A stretch of DNA of 64,000 bases from Novosphingobium sp. GTDB taxonomy: Bacteria; Pseudomonadota; Alphaproteobacteria; Sphingomonadales; Sphingomonadaceae. Positions within the stretch are counted from its first letter, which is position 1; the number at the start of each line of letters is the position of its first letter. A program made the position numbers and the translations under genes. The stretch lies in assembly GCF_024642085.1 (NCBI RefSeq), contig NZ_JAHEBV010000002.1, positions 62,001 to 126,000 on the forward strand. Direction: 5' to 3'. Below are positions 45,085 through 53,712 of the stretch, piece by piece. The notes below the pieces were generated by a model. That model ran no database searches. It was not told the DNA's origin and saw only the letters and a program-made list of their open reading frames with translations.

Positions 45085-46014
45085 GTGACATTTTCAAGCG
45101 GGCAAGACGATCAGGCAGCCAAAGGGCAGCTGACATCGTCCAGTCTGATCCGCCTCGATCATTTTCCGGTGCCGGCCGCGCTCGCTCCTTTCGTGGTCAC
45201 CTTGTACCATTTTACCTGCGACGAAATCCTGCTTTCCGATGTAGTTCCAGCAGGCGTCGGTTATGTCATGGCGCTCCTCTCGGGCAGTGCCAAAGTTACC
45301 TTTGCGCATGGCGAAAGCGTGGATGCGCCGCCACTTGCCTTGCTGACGCCGACCAGCGGCGCTGCCCATGTAACCGCCGATGGACCGTTTCACCTGGTCG
45401 GTGCGGCCTTGTCGCCGCTTGGCTGGGGCGCTCTTACGGGGATGCCGGCCTTCGAAGCGCGCAACCAGGTGCTTGCTGCAGCCAGCTGGCTTGGCGATGA
45501 AGCGGGCCCGGCCTTGCGGCGCTGGCGTACCGGTTATGTCAGCGCTGCGCTGACCGGTGAGGCGATCTGCGCCGAATTGGCCGCGATCCTGACGGCGCAG
45601 ATGAAAATGCCGTCGCCGCGCCACATATCCCTGATCCGCGAGACGGGGGACTGGCTATCATCCTCGTTCGACCCCGAACTGTCGGCGCTGGGCCGGTCTA
45701 CAGGCTATTCGGTCCGGCAGGTCGAACGCCTGGTAAAGCGCTATTTCGGTGCTACTCCGCGCGAACTGGTGCGCAAGTACCGTGCGCTGCGTGTGGCGGC
45801 ACTGCTGCAATCGCCGGATTGTGATGACGAACGCGCCGCCGCCCTGACCAATCTGTTCTATGACCAGTCGCACCTGATCCGTGAGATGCGCCATTACCTG
45901 GGACGAACCCCGACGCGGCTGGTGGCCGAGGAATCCGCGTTGACCCAGGCGATGAACGGAATTGACAATTTCCGCCACCGGCGCCCCAGTTTCGCGCGCA
46001 TTCCCAAGGGTTGA
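45085..46014 (+). CDS. AraC-type helix-turn-helix transcriptional regulator
   Basis: A 309-residue regulator. The N-terminal part (about 15-190) is a sensor-like beta domain (FPVPAALAPFVVTLYHFTCDEILLSD, FHLVGAALSPLGWGALTG). The C-terminal AraC HTH domain (about 200-300) has ELSALGRSTGYSVRQVERLVKRYFGATPRELVRKYRALR and LTNLFYDQSHLIREMRHYLGRTPTRL. The ORF track starts 75 codons earlier. The GTG at 45085 is chosen because a perfect AAAGGAGG lies 4 nt upstream. Targets are unknown; it is followed by the SUF regulator. Confidence 0.88.
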   Translation: MTFSSGQDDQAAKGQLTSSSLIRLDHFPVPAALAPFVVTLYHFTCDEILLSDVVPAGVGYVMALLSGSAKVTFAHGESVDAPPLALLTPTSGAAHVTADGPFHLVGAALSPLGWGALTGMPAFEARNQVLAAASWLGDEAGPALRRWRTGYVSAALTGEAICAELAAILTAQMKMPSPRHISLIRETGDWLSSSFDPELSALGRSTGYSVRQVERLVKRYFGATPRELVRKYRALRVAALLQSPDCDDERAAALTNLFYDQSHLIREMRHYLGRTPTRLVAEESALTQAMNGIDNFRHRRPSFARIPKG

Positions 46015-46040
46015 AAATCGCAGTTTCCGCGACTAGGTGG

Positions 46041-46065
46041 AAATCGGAACGATTCTTTCCGATTT
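46041..46065. promoter_or_regulatory. Inverted-repeat operator upstream of the rrf2-suf operon
   Basis: AAATCGGAA and TTCCGATTT form a perfect 9-bp inverted repeat separated by 7 nt, ending 14 nt before the Rrf2 regulator start. Rrf2-type SUF regulators commonly autoregulate from such palindromes, so this is the natural operator candidate. Confidence 0.6.
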
Positions 46066-46079
46066 AACCGGAGCGGGCA

Positions 46080-46487
46080 ATGCGCCTTTCCAATATGGCC
46101 GACTATGCTGTCCTGACGATGAGCGCCGCCGCGCGCCATTGCGGCGGTTCGCGCGTTGCAGCGGCGCAGCTGGCCGAAGAAACCGGCCTGCCGGTGCCGA
46201 CGGTGCAAAAGCTGGTCAGCCGCCTGACCGCTGCGGGTCTGCTGCGTTCGTCACGCGGGGTGGGCGGTGGGCTCAAGCTGGCGCGTCCGGCTGCGGCGAT
46301 TACGCTGGCCGATATTGTCGAGGCGGTCGACGGCCCGATCGCGCTCGCCCCCTGTGCGGACGAGGCCCACGATTGTGCCCGTGAAGAGGGCTGCATGGTC
46401 CGCCCGCATTGGGCCGAGGCAAGCAGCGCGCTGCGCGGTGCGCTTTCCGCGGTGCCGCTGACCCGCCTGGCGGAGGCGGGCCGATGA
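46080..46487 (+). CDS. Rrf2-family SUF regulator (IscR/SufR-like)
   Basis: A 135-residue winged-helix repressor that likely senses Fe-S cluster status. The HTH lies at [17 protein letters not shown] to [18 protein letters not shown], with the wing [13 protein letters not shown]. Three cysteines in [15 protein letters not shown] (about 94-107) match the cluster-binding region of IscR-type proteins. The stop overlaps the sufB start (ATGA), so it is the first gene of the operon. A palindromic operator lies just upstream. Confidence 0.92.
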   Translation: MRLSNMADYAVLTMSAAARHCGGSRVAAAQLAEETGLPVPTVQKLVSRLTAAGLLRSSRGVGGGLKLARPAAAITLADIVEAVDGPIALAPCADEAHDCAREEGCMVRPHWAEASSALRGALSAVPLTRLAEAGR

Positions 46488-47959
46488 ACGACATGGTCAA
46501 GGATCAGGCCGCGCGCGATGCCGCCGCCAAGGTCGCCGATTACGAACACGGCTGGTCTGCCGATATCGAAACCGATTTCGCCCCCAAGGGCCTGAACGAA
46601 GATACCGTCCGGTTCATTTCGGCCAAGAAGAACGAGCCGGAATGGATGCTTGAATGGCGGCTCAAGGCCTTTCGCCACTGGCTGACCATGCCGATGCCTG
46701 ACTGGGCCAAGCTGAATGTCCCGCCGATCGATTACCAGGATGCCTATTACTATGCCGCGCCGCGGGCCAAACCCAAGCTGGCCAGCCTGGACGAGGTCGA
46801 TCCCGAAATCCTCGAGGTCTACAAGAAGCTGGGCATCCCGCTGGAAGAGCAGAAAGTGCTCGCCGGGGTCGAAGGCGCACGCAAGGTCGCGGTCGATGCG
46901 GTGTTCGATTCGGTCAGCGTCGCAACCACCTTCCGCGAAGAGCTGAAAAAGGCCGGGGTCATCTTCCTGTCGATCTCCGAAGCGATTCGCGAATACCCTG
47001 ATCTGGTGAAGAAATGGCTGGCCAAGGTCGTGCCAATCCATGACAACTTCTTTGCCGCGCTCAATTCGGCGGTCTTTTCCGACGGCACCTTTGTCTACAT
47101 CCCCGAAGGCGTGCGCTGCCCGATGGAGCTGTCGACCTATTTCCGCATCAATGCCGAAAACACCGGGCAGTTTGAACGCACCCTGATCGTGGCGGACAAG
47201 GGCAGTTATGTCAGCTACCTTGAAGGCTGCACGGCGCCGATGCGCGATGAAAACCAGCTTCACGCCGCGGTGGTCGAACTGGTCGCTTTGGACGATGCCG
47301 AGATCAAGTATTCGACCGTGCAGAACTGGTATCCTGGCAATGCCGAAGGACTGGGCGGGATCTACAATTTCGTCACCAAGCGCGCGCTGTGCCAGGGCAA
47401 GCGCAGCAAGGTGTCGTGGACCCAGGTTGAAACCGGATCGGCGATCACCTGGAAATATCCTTCCTGCGTACTGAATGGTGAAGATTCTGTGGGCGAATTC
47501 TATTCGGTCGCGGTCACCAACAATTACCAGCAGGCCGACACCGGGACCAAGATGATCCATAACGGCAAAGGCAGCCGATCGACCATCATCAGCAAAGGCA
47601 TCTCGGCCGGGCGAAGCCAGAACACCTATCGCGGTCTGGTCCGCGTTGCCCCCCAGGCGGAAGGGGTGCGCAATTTCACCCAGTGCGATTCGCTGCTGCT
47701 CGGCAAGGATTGCGGGGCACACACCGTGCCCTATATCGAAGTGCGCAATCCCAGCGCGCAGATCGAGCATGAAGCGACCACCAGCAAGATTTCGGACGAC
47801 CAGCTGTTCTACGCCCAGCAGCGCGGGCTTGGCACCGAAGAAGCGGTGGCGCTGATCGTCAACGGTTTCGCCAAGGAAGTGCTGCAGCAACTGCCGATGG
47901 AGTTTGCGGTGGAGGCGCAGAAGCTGCTGGGTATTTCCCTTGAAGGATCGGTCGGATGA
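46484..47959 (+). CDS. sufB: Fe-S cluster assembly protein SufB
   Basis: Scaffold subunit of the SufBCD complex. The 491-residue protein has [63 protein letters not shown], and the core SRSQNTYRG-like block ([15 protein letters not shown]). The conserved Cys and His residues for cluster assembly are in [18 protein letters not shown]. The true start is the ATG at 46484, 4 nt inside the regulator stop; the track ORF adds 25 codons. After sufB the operon is broken by an antisense gene. Confidence 0.97.
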   Translation: MNDMVKDQAARDAAAKVADYEHGWSADIETDFAPKGLNEDTVRFISAKKNEPEWMLEWRLKAFRHWLTMPMPDWAKLNVPPIDYQDAYYYAAPRAKPKLASLDEVDPEILEVYKKLGIPLEEQKVLAGVEGARKVAVDAVFDSVSVATTFREELKKAGVIFLSISEAIREYPDLVKKWLAKVVPIHDNFFAALNSAVFSDGTFVYIPEGVRCPMELSTYFRINAENTGQFERTLIVADKGSYVSYLEGCTAPMRDENQLHAAVVELVALDDAEIKYSTVQNWYPGNAEGLGGIYNFVTKRALCQGKRSKVSWTQVETGSAITWKYPSCVLNGEDSVGEFYSVAVTNNYQQADTGTKMIHNGKGSRSTIISKGISAGRSQNTYRGLVRVAPQAEGVRNFTQCDSLLLGKDCGAHTVPYIEVRNPSAQIEHEATTSKISDDQLFYAQQRGLGTEEAVALIVNGFAKEVLQQLPMEFAVEAQKLLGISLEGSVG

Positions 47960-47973
47960 GTTTGGCCCGGACC

Positions 47974-48657
47974 TCAGAAGTCGTAATTGAGAAGTGCGAT
48001 GTCGCGTTCGTAGGCTGCAGCGACCAGATCACGCAGCCGGGGTGTGTAATAGCCGCGATAGTCGCGCCGCGCGCTGCGATTGACATGGCCGAAAACAACG
48101 TGGCGCTTCAAGGTGTCGCTCAGCCAATCCTGGGTCATGGCCATGCTTTCCATCCGGCCGACATGATCGAACCGCATACGCCCCGCACCATCAACAATGT
48201 AGCCATGTTGAGGACGGAAGATCCCGTCACGCGTTGCCGTGTCCTGAACAAAAAGCCATTCCTCCACAAAGGCTTCAAAGCTGTGAAAGCGCTGGATTTC
48301 CTTGCGCACGCGGGGGTTGACCTTGATGGAGATGTCGCCTGCGTCCCCCCGTCCTTGGCTGGCAAATGTCCAGGCAGAAATAAGCCGGTCCCATGGATTG
48401 CGGACGATCGTGAAGCGCGGAAGAGCAAGCACCCGGGGGCCGGACACAGCCAGCAGGTCGGCAAGGCTGAAATGGCCGATGAAGCGTCCGAATATGGCGC
48501 TGGCAATGCTGGTGCCGCCGGTGCGCGGAACGTGGATATATGTCGTACCGGCATCGCGAAAGCTGTCGCCGCGCCGCCGCGCACGGACGCGTTGAAGTGT
48601 AAGCTCTCCGGTATGAAAATGCGACGCCAAAGTGACCAGGCGCTGAGCCAGATGCAT
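47974..48657 (-). CDS. Sulfotransferase family 2 protein
   Basis: A 227-residue protein with the PAPS-binding 5' motif YIHVPRTGGTSI (about 40-51) and the 3' phosphate-binding FTIVRNPWDRLISAW. It is encoded on the minus strand between sufB and the rest of the suf genes. It would transfer sulfate to a carbohydrate or similar acceptor; no polysaccharide genes are nearby. Its inverted placement inside an otherwise plus-strand operon suggests later insertion. The start at 48657 is the first ATG of the ORF. Confidence 0.82.
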   Translation of the reverse strand: MHLAQRLVTLASHFHTGELTLQRVRARRRGDSFRDAGTTYIHVPRTGGTSIASAIFGRFIGHFSLADLLAVSGPRVLALPRFTIVRNPWDRLISAWTFASQGRGDAGDISIKVNPRVRKEIQRFHSFEAFVEEWLFVQDTATRDGIFRPQHGYIVDGAGRMRFDHVGRMESMAMTQDWLSDTLKRHVVFGHVNRSARRDYRGYYTPRLRDLVAAAYERDIALLNYDF

Positions 48658-48758
48658 GAATTTATCTCAAAGTTCGAAGATGTTGGCGCCGCAGCTAGGC
48701 GGCCGGCTTCGACTTGCGCACCAGTAAAAACTTATATGGCAATCAACTGCAGCATGAC

Positions 48759-49244
48759 ATGAAAAAGACCCTTTCCGTCCTCCCGCCCGAAGAACGCACC
48801 GACGCCCCCGCCATCGAAAAACGCGGGCGCGGTTGGGCAATTTCAACCTCGCGGCTCGACGCCATCCACGAACAGGCGCGGATCGCGAAGCTAAACCCGA
48901 CTGCGGCGCAGAAGCTGCTGGGCGAGAAGCTGAACGAGGCAAATCTCGGCAAATACAAGCTGACCCGCCAGCAGGTGATTGGATCGGCCATTGTCGACTT
49001 TGCCTGCAACCCGCTCAAGATCGCGGTGTCGATCGACGAAGGCGGCGATCCGGCAGTGACTGCACGGCGCGACAAAAGCCTGGAAGCGGTCGGCATCAAC
49101 CTGCTGCGCTTTGCCGCAGCGGACGTGCTGGCCGATCCCGACGCGGTTGTTGCAGCGGTCGTCGCGGCGATGAAGGCGCGCTATGATGAACGCGGCCGCG
49201 CCCGGCGCAGCCAGCCGCGCGCCGGCCGGGACTATTCCCGGTGA
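48759..49244 (+). CDS. DUF559 (Vsr-like endonuclease fold) protein
   Basis: A 161-residue protein whose body matches DUF559: AAQKLLGEKLNEANLGKYKLTRQQVIGSAIVDFACNPLKIAV, then RRDKSLEAVGINLLRFAAADVLADPDAVVAAV. The fold is the very-short-patch-repair-endonuclease type. The usual VELDG acidic motif reads VSIDEG here, with one shifted acid. No DNA methylase is adjacent. The ATG at 48759 is chosen; the track ORF adds 15 codons. It overlaps the GNAT gene start. Confidence 0.85.
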   Translation: MKKTLSVLPPEERTDAPAIEKRGRGWAISTSRLDAIHEQARIAKLNPTAAQKLLGEKLNEANLGKYKLTRQQVIGSAIVDFACNPLKIAVSIDEGGDPAVTARRDKSLEAVGINLLRFAAADVLADPDAVVAAVVAAMKARYDERGRARRSQPRAGRDYSR

Positions 49245-49735
49245 GCTTTGCCATCCGCCCCGTAACCAGCGCCGATGCGCCGGCGCTGGCGGAAATGCTC
49301 AACGCGGTGATTCGCGCTGGCGGCACAACGGCCTTGCAGCGCGAGTTTACGCCCGAAGCCCTGGACGAGGCCTACCTGACCGGTCCGCAGGTGCTGTGCT
49401 GCCATGTGGCAGTGGGCGATGACGGCGCGCTGGCTGGCTTCCAGACCCTGGGCCGCTATCCAGGCTTGCCCGCGGACATCGGCGATATTGGCACTTTTGC
49501 GCGAGTGGACGGCAAGCAGCGCGGGGTCGGCTCGGCACTGTTCCCAGCAACCGTCGCGCGCGCTCGCGCGTTAGGCCACAGCGCGATCAACGCGACGATC
49601 CGCGCCGATAATACAGGCGGACTGACGTTTTACGCCAAGCAAGGCTTTGTTGATCACGGCGTGACACGATCGGCGGCCCTGGATGACGGGACGCTGGTCG
49701 ACCGCGTGCACAAGCGCTTTGCACTGGGAGCATGA
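49241..49735 (+). CDS. GNAT family N-acetyltransferase
   Basis: A 164-residue acetyltransferase with IRPVTSADAPALAEML at the N-terminus and the acetyl-CoA loop RVDGKQRGVGSALFPATV. INATIRADNTGGLTFYAKQGF is the typical C-terminal strand pair. The substrate is unknown. It uses a GTG start overlapping the DUF559 stop and overlaps the next gene as ATGA. This ties all three accessory genes into the suf transcript. Confidence 0.9.
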   Translation: MSFAIRPVTSADAPALAEMLNAVIRAGGTTALQREFTPEALDEAYLTGPQVLCCHVAVGDDGALAGFQTLGRYPGLPADIGDIGTFARVDGKQRGVGSALFPATVARARALGHSAINATIRADNTGGLTFYAKQGFVDHGVTRSAALDDGTLVDRVHKRFALGA

Positions 49736-50079
49736 CGATGCGCATTTTCCTTCTCATGCTTGTTTCGGTGCTCGTCGCCGCGCCCGCTGCGGCCGACGAT
49801 GGGCCGTCTTATGATCTGGCGATCAGCCGCTTGCGCGGATGCGTGACCGCCGGAGCAACAGGCGCGCCGCGCGACACCTTGCAGGCGGCACTGGTGGCGA
49901 TCGGATCGCTGTGCCGGCCGCAGCTCAACACCGCCTACACCGCTTCAGACGCCCGCGTCGATGCGGCGAACCCGCGCGCCGATCGTGATCTTCTGGTCCG
50001 GCTGCGCCAACAGGCGCGGCGCGGCATTGACCATGATCTTACCATCCTTGTTGCCAAGAATGCAGGTTTCCAACCGTAA
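49732..50079 (+). CDS. Small exported protein of unknown function
   Basis: A 115-residue protein with a clear signal peptide (MRIFLLMLVSVLVAAPAAADD). The mature domain has two cysteines (RLRGCVTAGA and IGSLCRPQL) that could pair in the periplasm. No family is recognised. It sits between the GNAT gene (ATGA overlap) and sufC (TAATG overlap) and is therefore part of the SUF transcript. A periplasmic product in an Fe-S assembly operon is unexpected. Confidence 0.8.
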   Translation: MTMRIFLLMLVSVLVAAPAAADDGPSYDLAISRLRGCVTAGATGAPRDTLQAALVAIGSLCRPQLNTAYTASDARVDAANPRADRDLLVRLRQQARRGIDHDLTILVAKNAGFQP

Positions 50080-50822
50080 TGCTGATTATCGATAACCTTC
50101 ACGCCGCCGTTGCCGATAAGCCGATCCTCAAGGGTCTTTCTCTGACGATCAACGCGGGCGAGATTCACGCCATCATGGGCCCGAATGGCGCGGGCAAATC
50201 GACGCTGGGCTATGTGCTGGGCGGACGGCCCGGATATGAAGTGACCGGCGGAACGGTGACCTTTCAGGGGCAAGACCTGCTTGCGCATGAGCCGCATGAA
50301 CGCGCGGCAATGGGATTGTTCCTGGGCTTTCAGTATCCGGTCGAGATTCCCGGCGTGTCCTTCGTCCAGTTCCTGCGCGAAAGTCTCAACGCCCAGCGCC
50401 GCAGCCGGGGCGAAGAGCCGCTGTCGGGCGGAGAGTTCCTAAAGCTGGCGCGCGAAAAGGCGGCGCTTCTCAAGCTCGATATGGATATGCTCAAACGCCC
50501 GGTGAATGTCGGCTTTTCCGGCGGCGAGAAAAAACGCGCCGAAATGGTCCAGATGGGAATTCTGGATCCCACGCTGGCGATCCTGGATGAAACCGATTCG
50601 GGCCTTGATATCGATGCGCTGCGGATCGTTGGCGACGGGATCAACGCGGTCATGCGCCGCGCGGACAAGGCGGTGCTGCTGATCACCCATTACCAGCGGC
50701 TGCTCGACTACGTGAAGCCCGATTTCGTCCATGTACTGGCAGGGGGGCGGATCGTGCGTACTGGCGGTCCGGAACTGGCGCTGGAACTGGAAGAGCGTGG
50801 GTACGAGGACGTGGCGGCATGA
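50079..50822 (+). CDS. sufC: Fe-S assembly ATPase SufC
   Basis: ABC-type ATPase of the SufBCD complex. The 247-residue protein has Walker A GPNGAGKSTLGYVLGG, the Q-loop GLFLGFQYPVEIPGVSF typical of SufC, the signature FSGGEKKRAEMVQM, and Walker B LAILDETDSGLDIDAL. The start shares a base with the previous stop (TAATG). Confidence 0.97.
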   Translation: MLIIDNLHAAVADKPILKGLSLTINAGEIHAIMGPNGAGKSTLGYVLGGRPGYEVTGGTVTFQGQDLLAHEPHERAAMGLFLGFQYPVEIPGVSFVQFLRESLNAQRRSRGEEPLSGGEFLKLAREKAALLKLDMDMLKRPVNVGFSGGEKKRAEMVQMGILDPTLAILDETDSGLDIDALRIVGDGINAVMRRADKAVLLITHYQRLLDYVKPDFVHVLAGGRIVRTGGPELALELEERGYEDVAA

Positions 50823-50944
50823 GCGCAACCCTTGCCTTGATGATGGCGTCAACCTCGCCGCTTGCCGCCCATGTGTCCGACGATCAGATTGTTGTCATTG
50901 CCCGCAAGCTGAAAAACTTGCGCGGGCAAGAGGTGGCGCAATGA
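50819..50944 (+). CDS. 41-residue microprotein between sufC and sufD
   Basis: Too short for the ORF track. ATG at 50819 overlaps the sufC stop, and the TGA at 50942-50944 overlaps the sufD ATG, so it fits exactly with 4-nt junctions at both ends. The product begins MSATLALMMASTSPLAAHVS and ends RKLKNLRGQEVAQ: a short hydrophobic N-terminal half and a basic helix. No family recognised. Coupled translation makes it likely real. Confidence 0.7.
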   Translation: MSATLALMMASTSPLAAHVSDDQIVVIARKLKNLRGQEVAQ

Positions 50945-51681
50945 CGGGGAATCTGGCCGTCCTGCCGACCCGCAGCGAAGAAGATTTTCGCTACGCCGAT
51001 CTGGCGGCGCTGGCACCGCTGTGGCCAGTAACAGAACAGCGGATTGTCGTGCCTGCGGGCGAAACGGGCAGTGTGACGGTGATCCACAGCGGCAGCGATG
51101 CACTGGTTCGCGACATCGCGATCGACCTGGGCGCAGGCGCGCAGTTTTCGCTTTATGTGCTGAGCGCCGGTGAAGCATCCGGGCGGATAGCGGTGCGTGT
51201 CATCCTTCAGGCCGGGGCGCAGTTCCATCTGGGCGCAGCGCAGCTTGCCGGGGGCGATGCGACTGCCGAAATCGTCACCCGCGTCGTCCACGCGGCGCCC
51301 GGGGCGGTCAGCCGCCAGGTGGTCCGTTCTGTTGCGGCGGGTCGGGGCACGGTCAATTATCTGGGCAAGGTTCTGGTCGAAAAGGGCGCTGACGGCACCG
51401 ACGGCGCACAGTCGGTCCGGGCCATGCTGCTCGACCGGACAGCCACCGCCAATGCCCGGCCGGAACTTGAAATCCATGCCGATGATGTAAAATGCGCACA
51501 TGGCTGCGCGGTCGGGGAACTTGATGCCGGCGCGCTGTTCTATATGGCCCAGCGCGGGCTTCCGCCCGAGATTGCCAAGCGGCTCATGCTGCAGGCCTTC
51601 GTTGCCGAAGCGCTCGCCGGGGCGCAGAACGAAGCGGTGCTGCAAGATCAGGCGCGCGCCGCGCTGGAGGCCTTGCTGTGA
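50941..51681 (+). CDS. sufD: Fe-S cluster assembly protein SufD
   Basis: Partner of SufB in the SufBC2D scaffold. The 246-residue protein is shorter than the usual SufD of over 400 residues because the N-terminal part is missing. It keeps the beta-helix core (TAEIVTRVVHAAPGAVSRQVVRSV) and the C-terminal NARPELEIHADDVKCAHGCAVGELDAGALFYMAQRGL with the conserved histidine. The track start lies inside sufC; the ATG at 50941 is coupled to the microprotein stop. Short SufD versions are common in alphaproteobacteria. Confidence 0.94.
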   Translation: MTGNLAVLPTRSEEDFRYADLAALAPLWPVTEQRIVVPAGETGSVTVIHSGSDALVRDIAIDLGAGAQFSLYVLSAGEASGRIAVRVILQAGAQFHLGAAQLAGGDATAEIVTRVVHAAPGAVSRQVVRSVAAGRGTVNYLGKVLVEKGADGTDGAQSVRAMLLDRTATANARPELEIHADDVKCAHGCAVGELDAGALFYMAQRGLPPEIAKRLMLQAFVAEALAGAQNEAVLQDQARAALEALL

Positions 51682-52886
51682 GCCAAGCTGCGCTGCTTGA
51701 GGTGAACCGCAAGGCCCAGTTTCCGGGGTTGGCGGACGATTGGCATTACCTTGATACCGCTGCCACTGCCCAAAAGCCCCAGGCCGTGATCGATGCCATG
51801 GCCCACGCCATGGGGCGCGACTATGCGACGGTCCACCGCGGGGTCTATGCCCGGTCGGCCGACATGACGCTGGCTTACGAAGCGGCGCGGCGCAAGGTTG
51901 CCGCCTTTATCGGCGGGCACGAGGACGAAGTGGTCTTTACCCGCGGCGCGACCGAGGCGATCAATCTGGTCGCACAGACCTGGGGGCAGGCGAACCTTAA
52001 GGCAGGCGACCGGATCCTGCTGTCGGTTCTTGAACACCATTCCAACATCGTGCCCTGGCAATTGCTGGCGGCGCGTACCGGGGTGGAAATCGACGTCTGC
52101 CCGCTGACCGCAGACGGCCTGATCGACCTGGATGCGGCACAGCGCGTGTTGACCCCGGCCCACCGCCTGGTCGCCCTGGCCCATGTGTCGAATGTGCTGG
52201 GCTCAGTCCTGGATGTGGCTGGAGCCGCGCGGCTGGCGCATGGGGTCGGCGCCAAGCTGCTGCTCGACGGCTGCCAGGCCGTGCCGCGCCTGGCGGTCGA
52301 TGTCGCGGCGCTCGATTGCGACTTCTACGTCTTTTCGGCCCACAAGCTCTATGGCCCGACCGGCATCGGCGCGCTGTGGACCAAGGCCGACATTCTTGCC
52401 GCCATGCCGCCGTGGCAGGGCGGCGGCGCGATGATCGACCGGGTCAGTTTTGCCGGCACAACCTTTGCCCCGCCGCCGCAGCGGTTCGAAGCCGGAACCC
52501 CCGCGATTGTCGAGGCGATCGCGCTGGGTGCGGCGATCGATTATGTGGCAGAAATTGGCCTCGAGGCGATCCACGCCCACGAACTGGCCCTGGTCCGCAC
52601 GCTCCGGGACGCGCTGCGACGGATGAACGATGTGACCCTGTTCGGGCCCGATGATAGCGCGGGAATTGTCAGTTTTGCGCTGCAGGGGGTGCATCCGCAC
52701 GACCTCGGCACCATATTGGACGAAGAAGGTGTGGCGATCCGGGCCGGACACCACTGCGCGCAGCCGCTGATGGAACACCTTGGTGTGCCGGCGACAGCGC
52801 GGGCCAGCTTCGGCCTGTACAATGATGAAGGCGATGTGACCGCGCTGCTGCGCGGGATCGACCGCACCAGGAGGATTTTCGGGTGA
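51678..52886 (+). CDS. sufS: Cysteine desulfurase SufS
   Basis: PLP enzyme that takes sulfur from cysteine for cluster assembly. The 402-residue protein has YLDTAATAQKPQAVIDAM, the PLP lysine in FSAHKLYGPTG, and the active-site cysteine in RAGHHCAQPLMEHLGVP (the class II group-2 pattern). The GTG start overlaps the sufD stop. It also overlaps the sufT start, keeping the operon tightly packed. No sufE gene is seen nearby. Confidence 0.96.
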   Translation: MSQAALLEVNRKAQFPGLADDWHYLDTAATAQKPQAVIDAMAHAMGRDYATVHRGVYARSADMTLAYEAARRKVAAFIGGHEDEVVFTRGATEAINLVAQTWGQANLKAGDRILLSVLEHHSNIVPWQLLAARTGVEIDVCPLTADGLIDLDAAQRVLTPAHRLVALAHVSNVLGSVLDVAGAARLAHGVGAKLLLDGCQAVPRLAVDVAALDCDFYVFSAHKLYGPTGIGALWTKADILAAMPPWQGGGAMIDRVSFAGTTFAPPPQRFEAGTPAIVEAIALGAAIDYVAEIGLEAIHAHELALVRTLRDALRRMNDVTLFGPDDSAGIVSFALQGVHPHDLGTILDEEGVAIRAGHHCAQPLMEHLGVPATARASFGLYNDEGDVTALLRGIDRTRRIFG

Positions 52887-53356
52887 ACGAGGAAAGCAAG
52901 TTCAGCATCGAAAGCGTTGAAAGCGTTGCGCCGCCGCCGCGCGCGCGGGTCGACGATGCCGAAAGCCCGGCCGACAAGCTGGAGCGCAAGCGCGACTATC
53001 TGGAAGGCTTCCTTGCTGAAAAGCCTAACAATGTGTCCGACGGCGAACCTGGCGGCGACTTATACGAAGCCGTGATTGCCGCGCTAAAAGACATTTTCGA
53101 CCCGGAAATTCCGGTCAACATCTATGATTTGGGACTAATTTACGGGGTCGACGTCGACGCTGACGGCGCGGTGGCGGTAGCGATGACGCTGACCACGCCG
53201 CACTGCCCGGTTGCCGAATCGATGCCAGGCGAGGTCGAGCTGCGGGTCGGCGCGGTGTCCGGCGTGAGAGACTGCGAAGTCAATCTGGTGTGGGATCCGC
53301 CGTGGGATCCTGCCAAGATGAGCGATGAAGCCCGCCTTGAACTGGGAATGCTGTGA
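52883..53356 (+). CDS. sufT: SUF system protein SufT (DUF59/MIP18 family)
   Basis: A 157-residue accessory factor for Fe-S protein maturation. The N-terminal 60 residues are charged and poorly ordered. The DUF59 domain then has VIAALKDIFDPEIPVNIYDLGLIY and MTLTTPHCPVAESMPGEVE with the conserved cysteine, ending VNLVWDPPWDPAKMSDEARLELGML. It uses a GTG start at 52883 overlapping sufS. Confidence 0.94.
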   Translation: MNEESKFSIESVESVAPPPRARVDDAESPADKLERKRDYLEGFLAEKPNNVSDGEPGGDLYEAVIAALKDIFDPEIPVNIYDLGLIYGVDVDADGAVAVAMTLTTPHCPVAESMPGEVELRVGAVSGVRDCEVNLVWDPPWDPAKMSDEARLELGML

Positions 53357-53712
53357 TGACGACAAGCAAACTTCGCCAACGCCCTGCCGCCGTCATCCTG
53401 ACGCCCGCTGCCGAAGCGCGGATCGCTGCGTTGATGGCGCAGGCGCCGGAAGGCGCGATCGGCGTCAAGTTGTCTACCCCGCGCCGGGGTTGTTCGGGCC
53501 TTGCCTATTCGGTCGACTACATCACCCAAGCAGCCAGCATGGATGAACGGATCGAGACACCGGGCGGGACGTTCTTTATAGACGGCGCATCAGTGCTTTA
53601 CCTGATCGGCAGTACGATGGACTGGGCCGAAGACGACTTCACTGCGGGGTTCGTTTTCAAAAACCCCAATGCCAAAGGCAGCTGCGGCTGCGGCGAAAGC
53701 TTTACAATCTAG
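53356..53712 (+). CDS. sufA: Iron-sulfur assembly scaffold SufA (HesB/IscA family)
   Basis: A-type carrier that passes clusters from SufBCD to targets. The 118-residue protein has the three cysteines in RRGCSGLAYSV and KGSCGCGESF. The ATG at 53356 shares a base with the sufT stop (TGATG); a GTG at 53353 is an alternative. Its stop (CTAG) overlaps the stop of the convergent TerB-like gene. With ErpA this gives two A-type proteins in the window. Confidence 0.94.
   Translation: MTTSKLRQRPAAVILTPAAEARIAALMAQAPEGAIGVKLSTPRRGCSGLAYSVDYITQAASMDERIETPGGTFFIDGASVLYLIGSTMDWAEDDFTAGFVFKNPNAKGSCGCGESFTI

Noticed and set aside
46103-47890. 595-aa minus-strand ORF opposite sufB
   Set aside because: It is a shadow of sufB. 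GC-rich codon bias leaves the antisense frame open. The plus-strand frame carries all SufB motifs and the antisense one matches no family.
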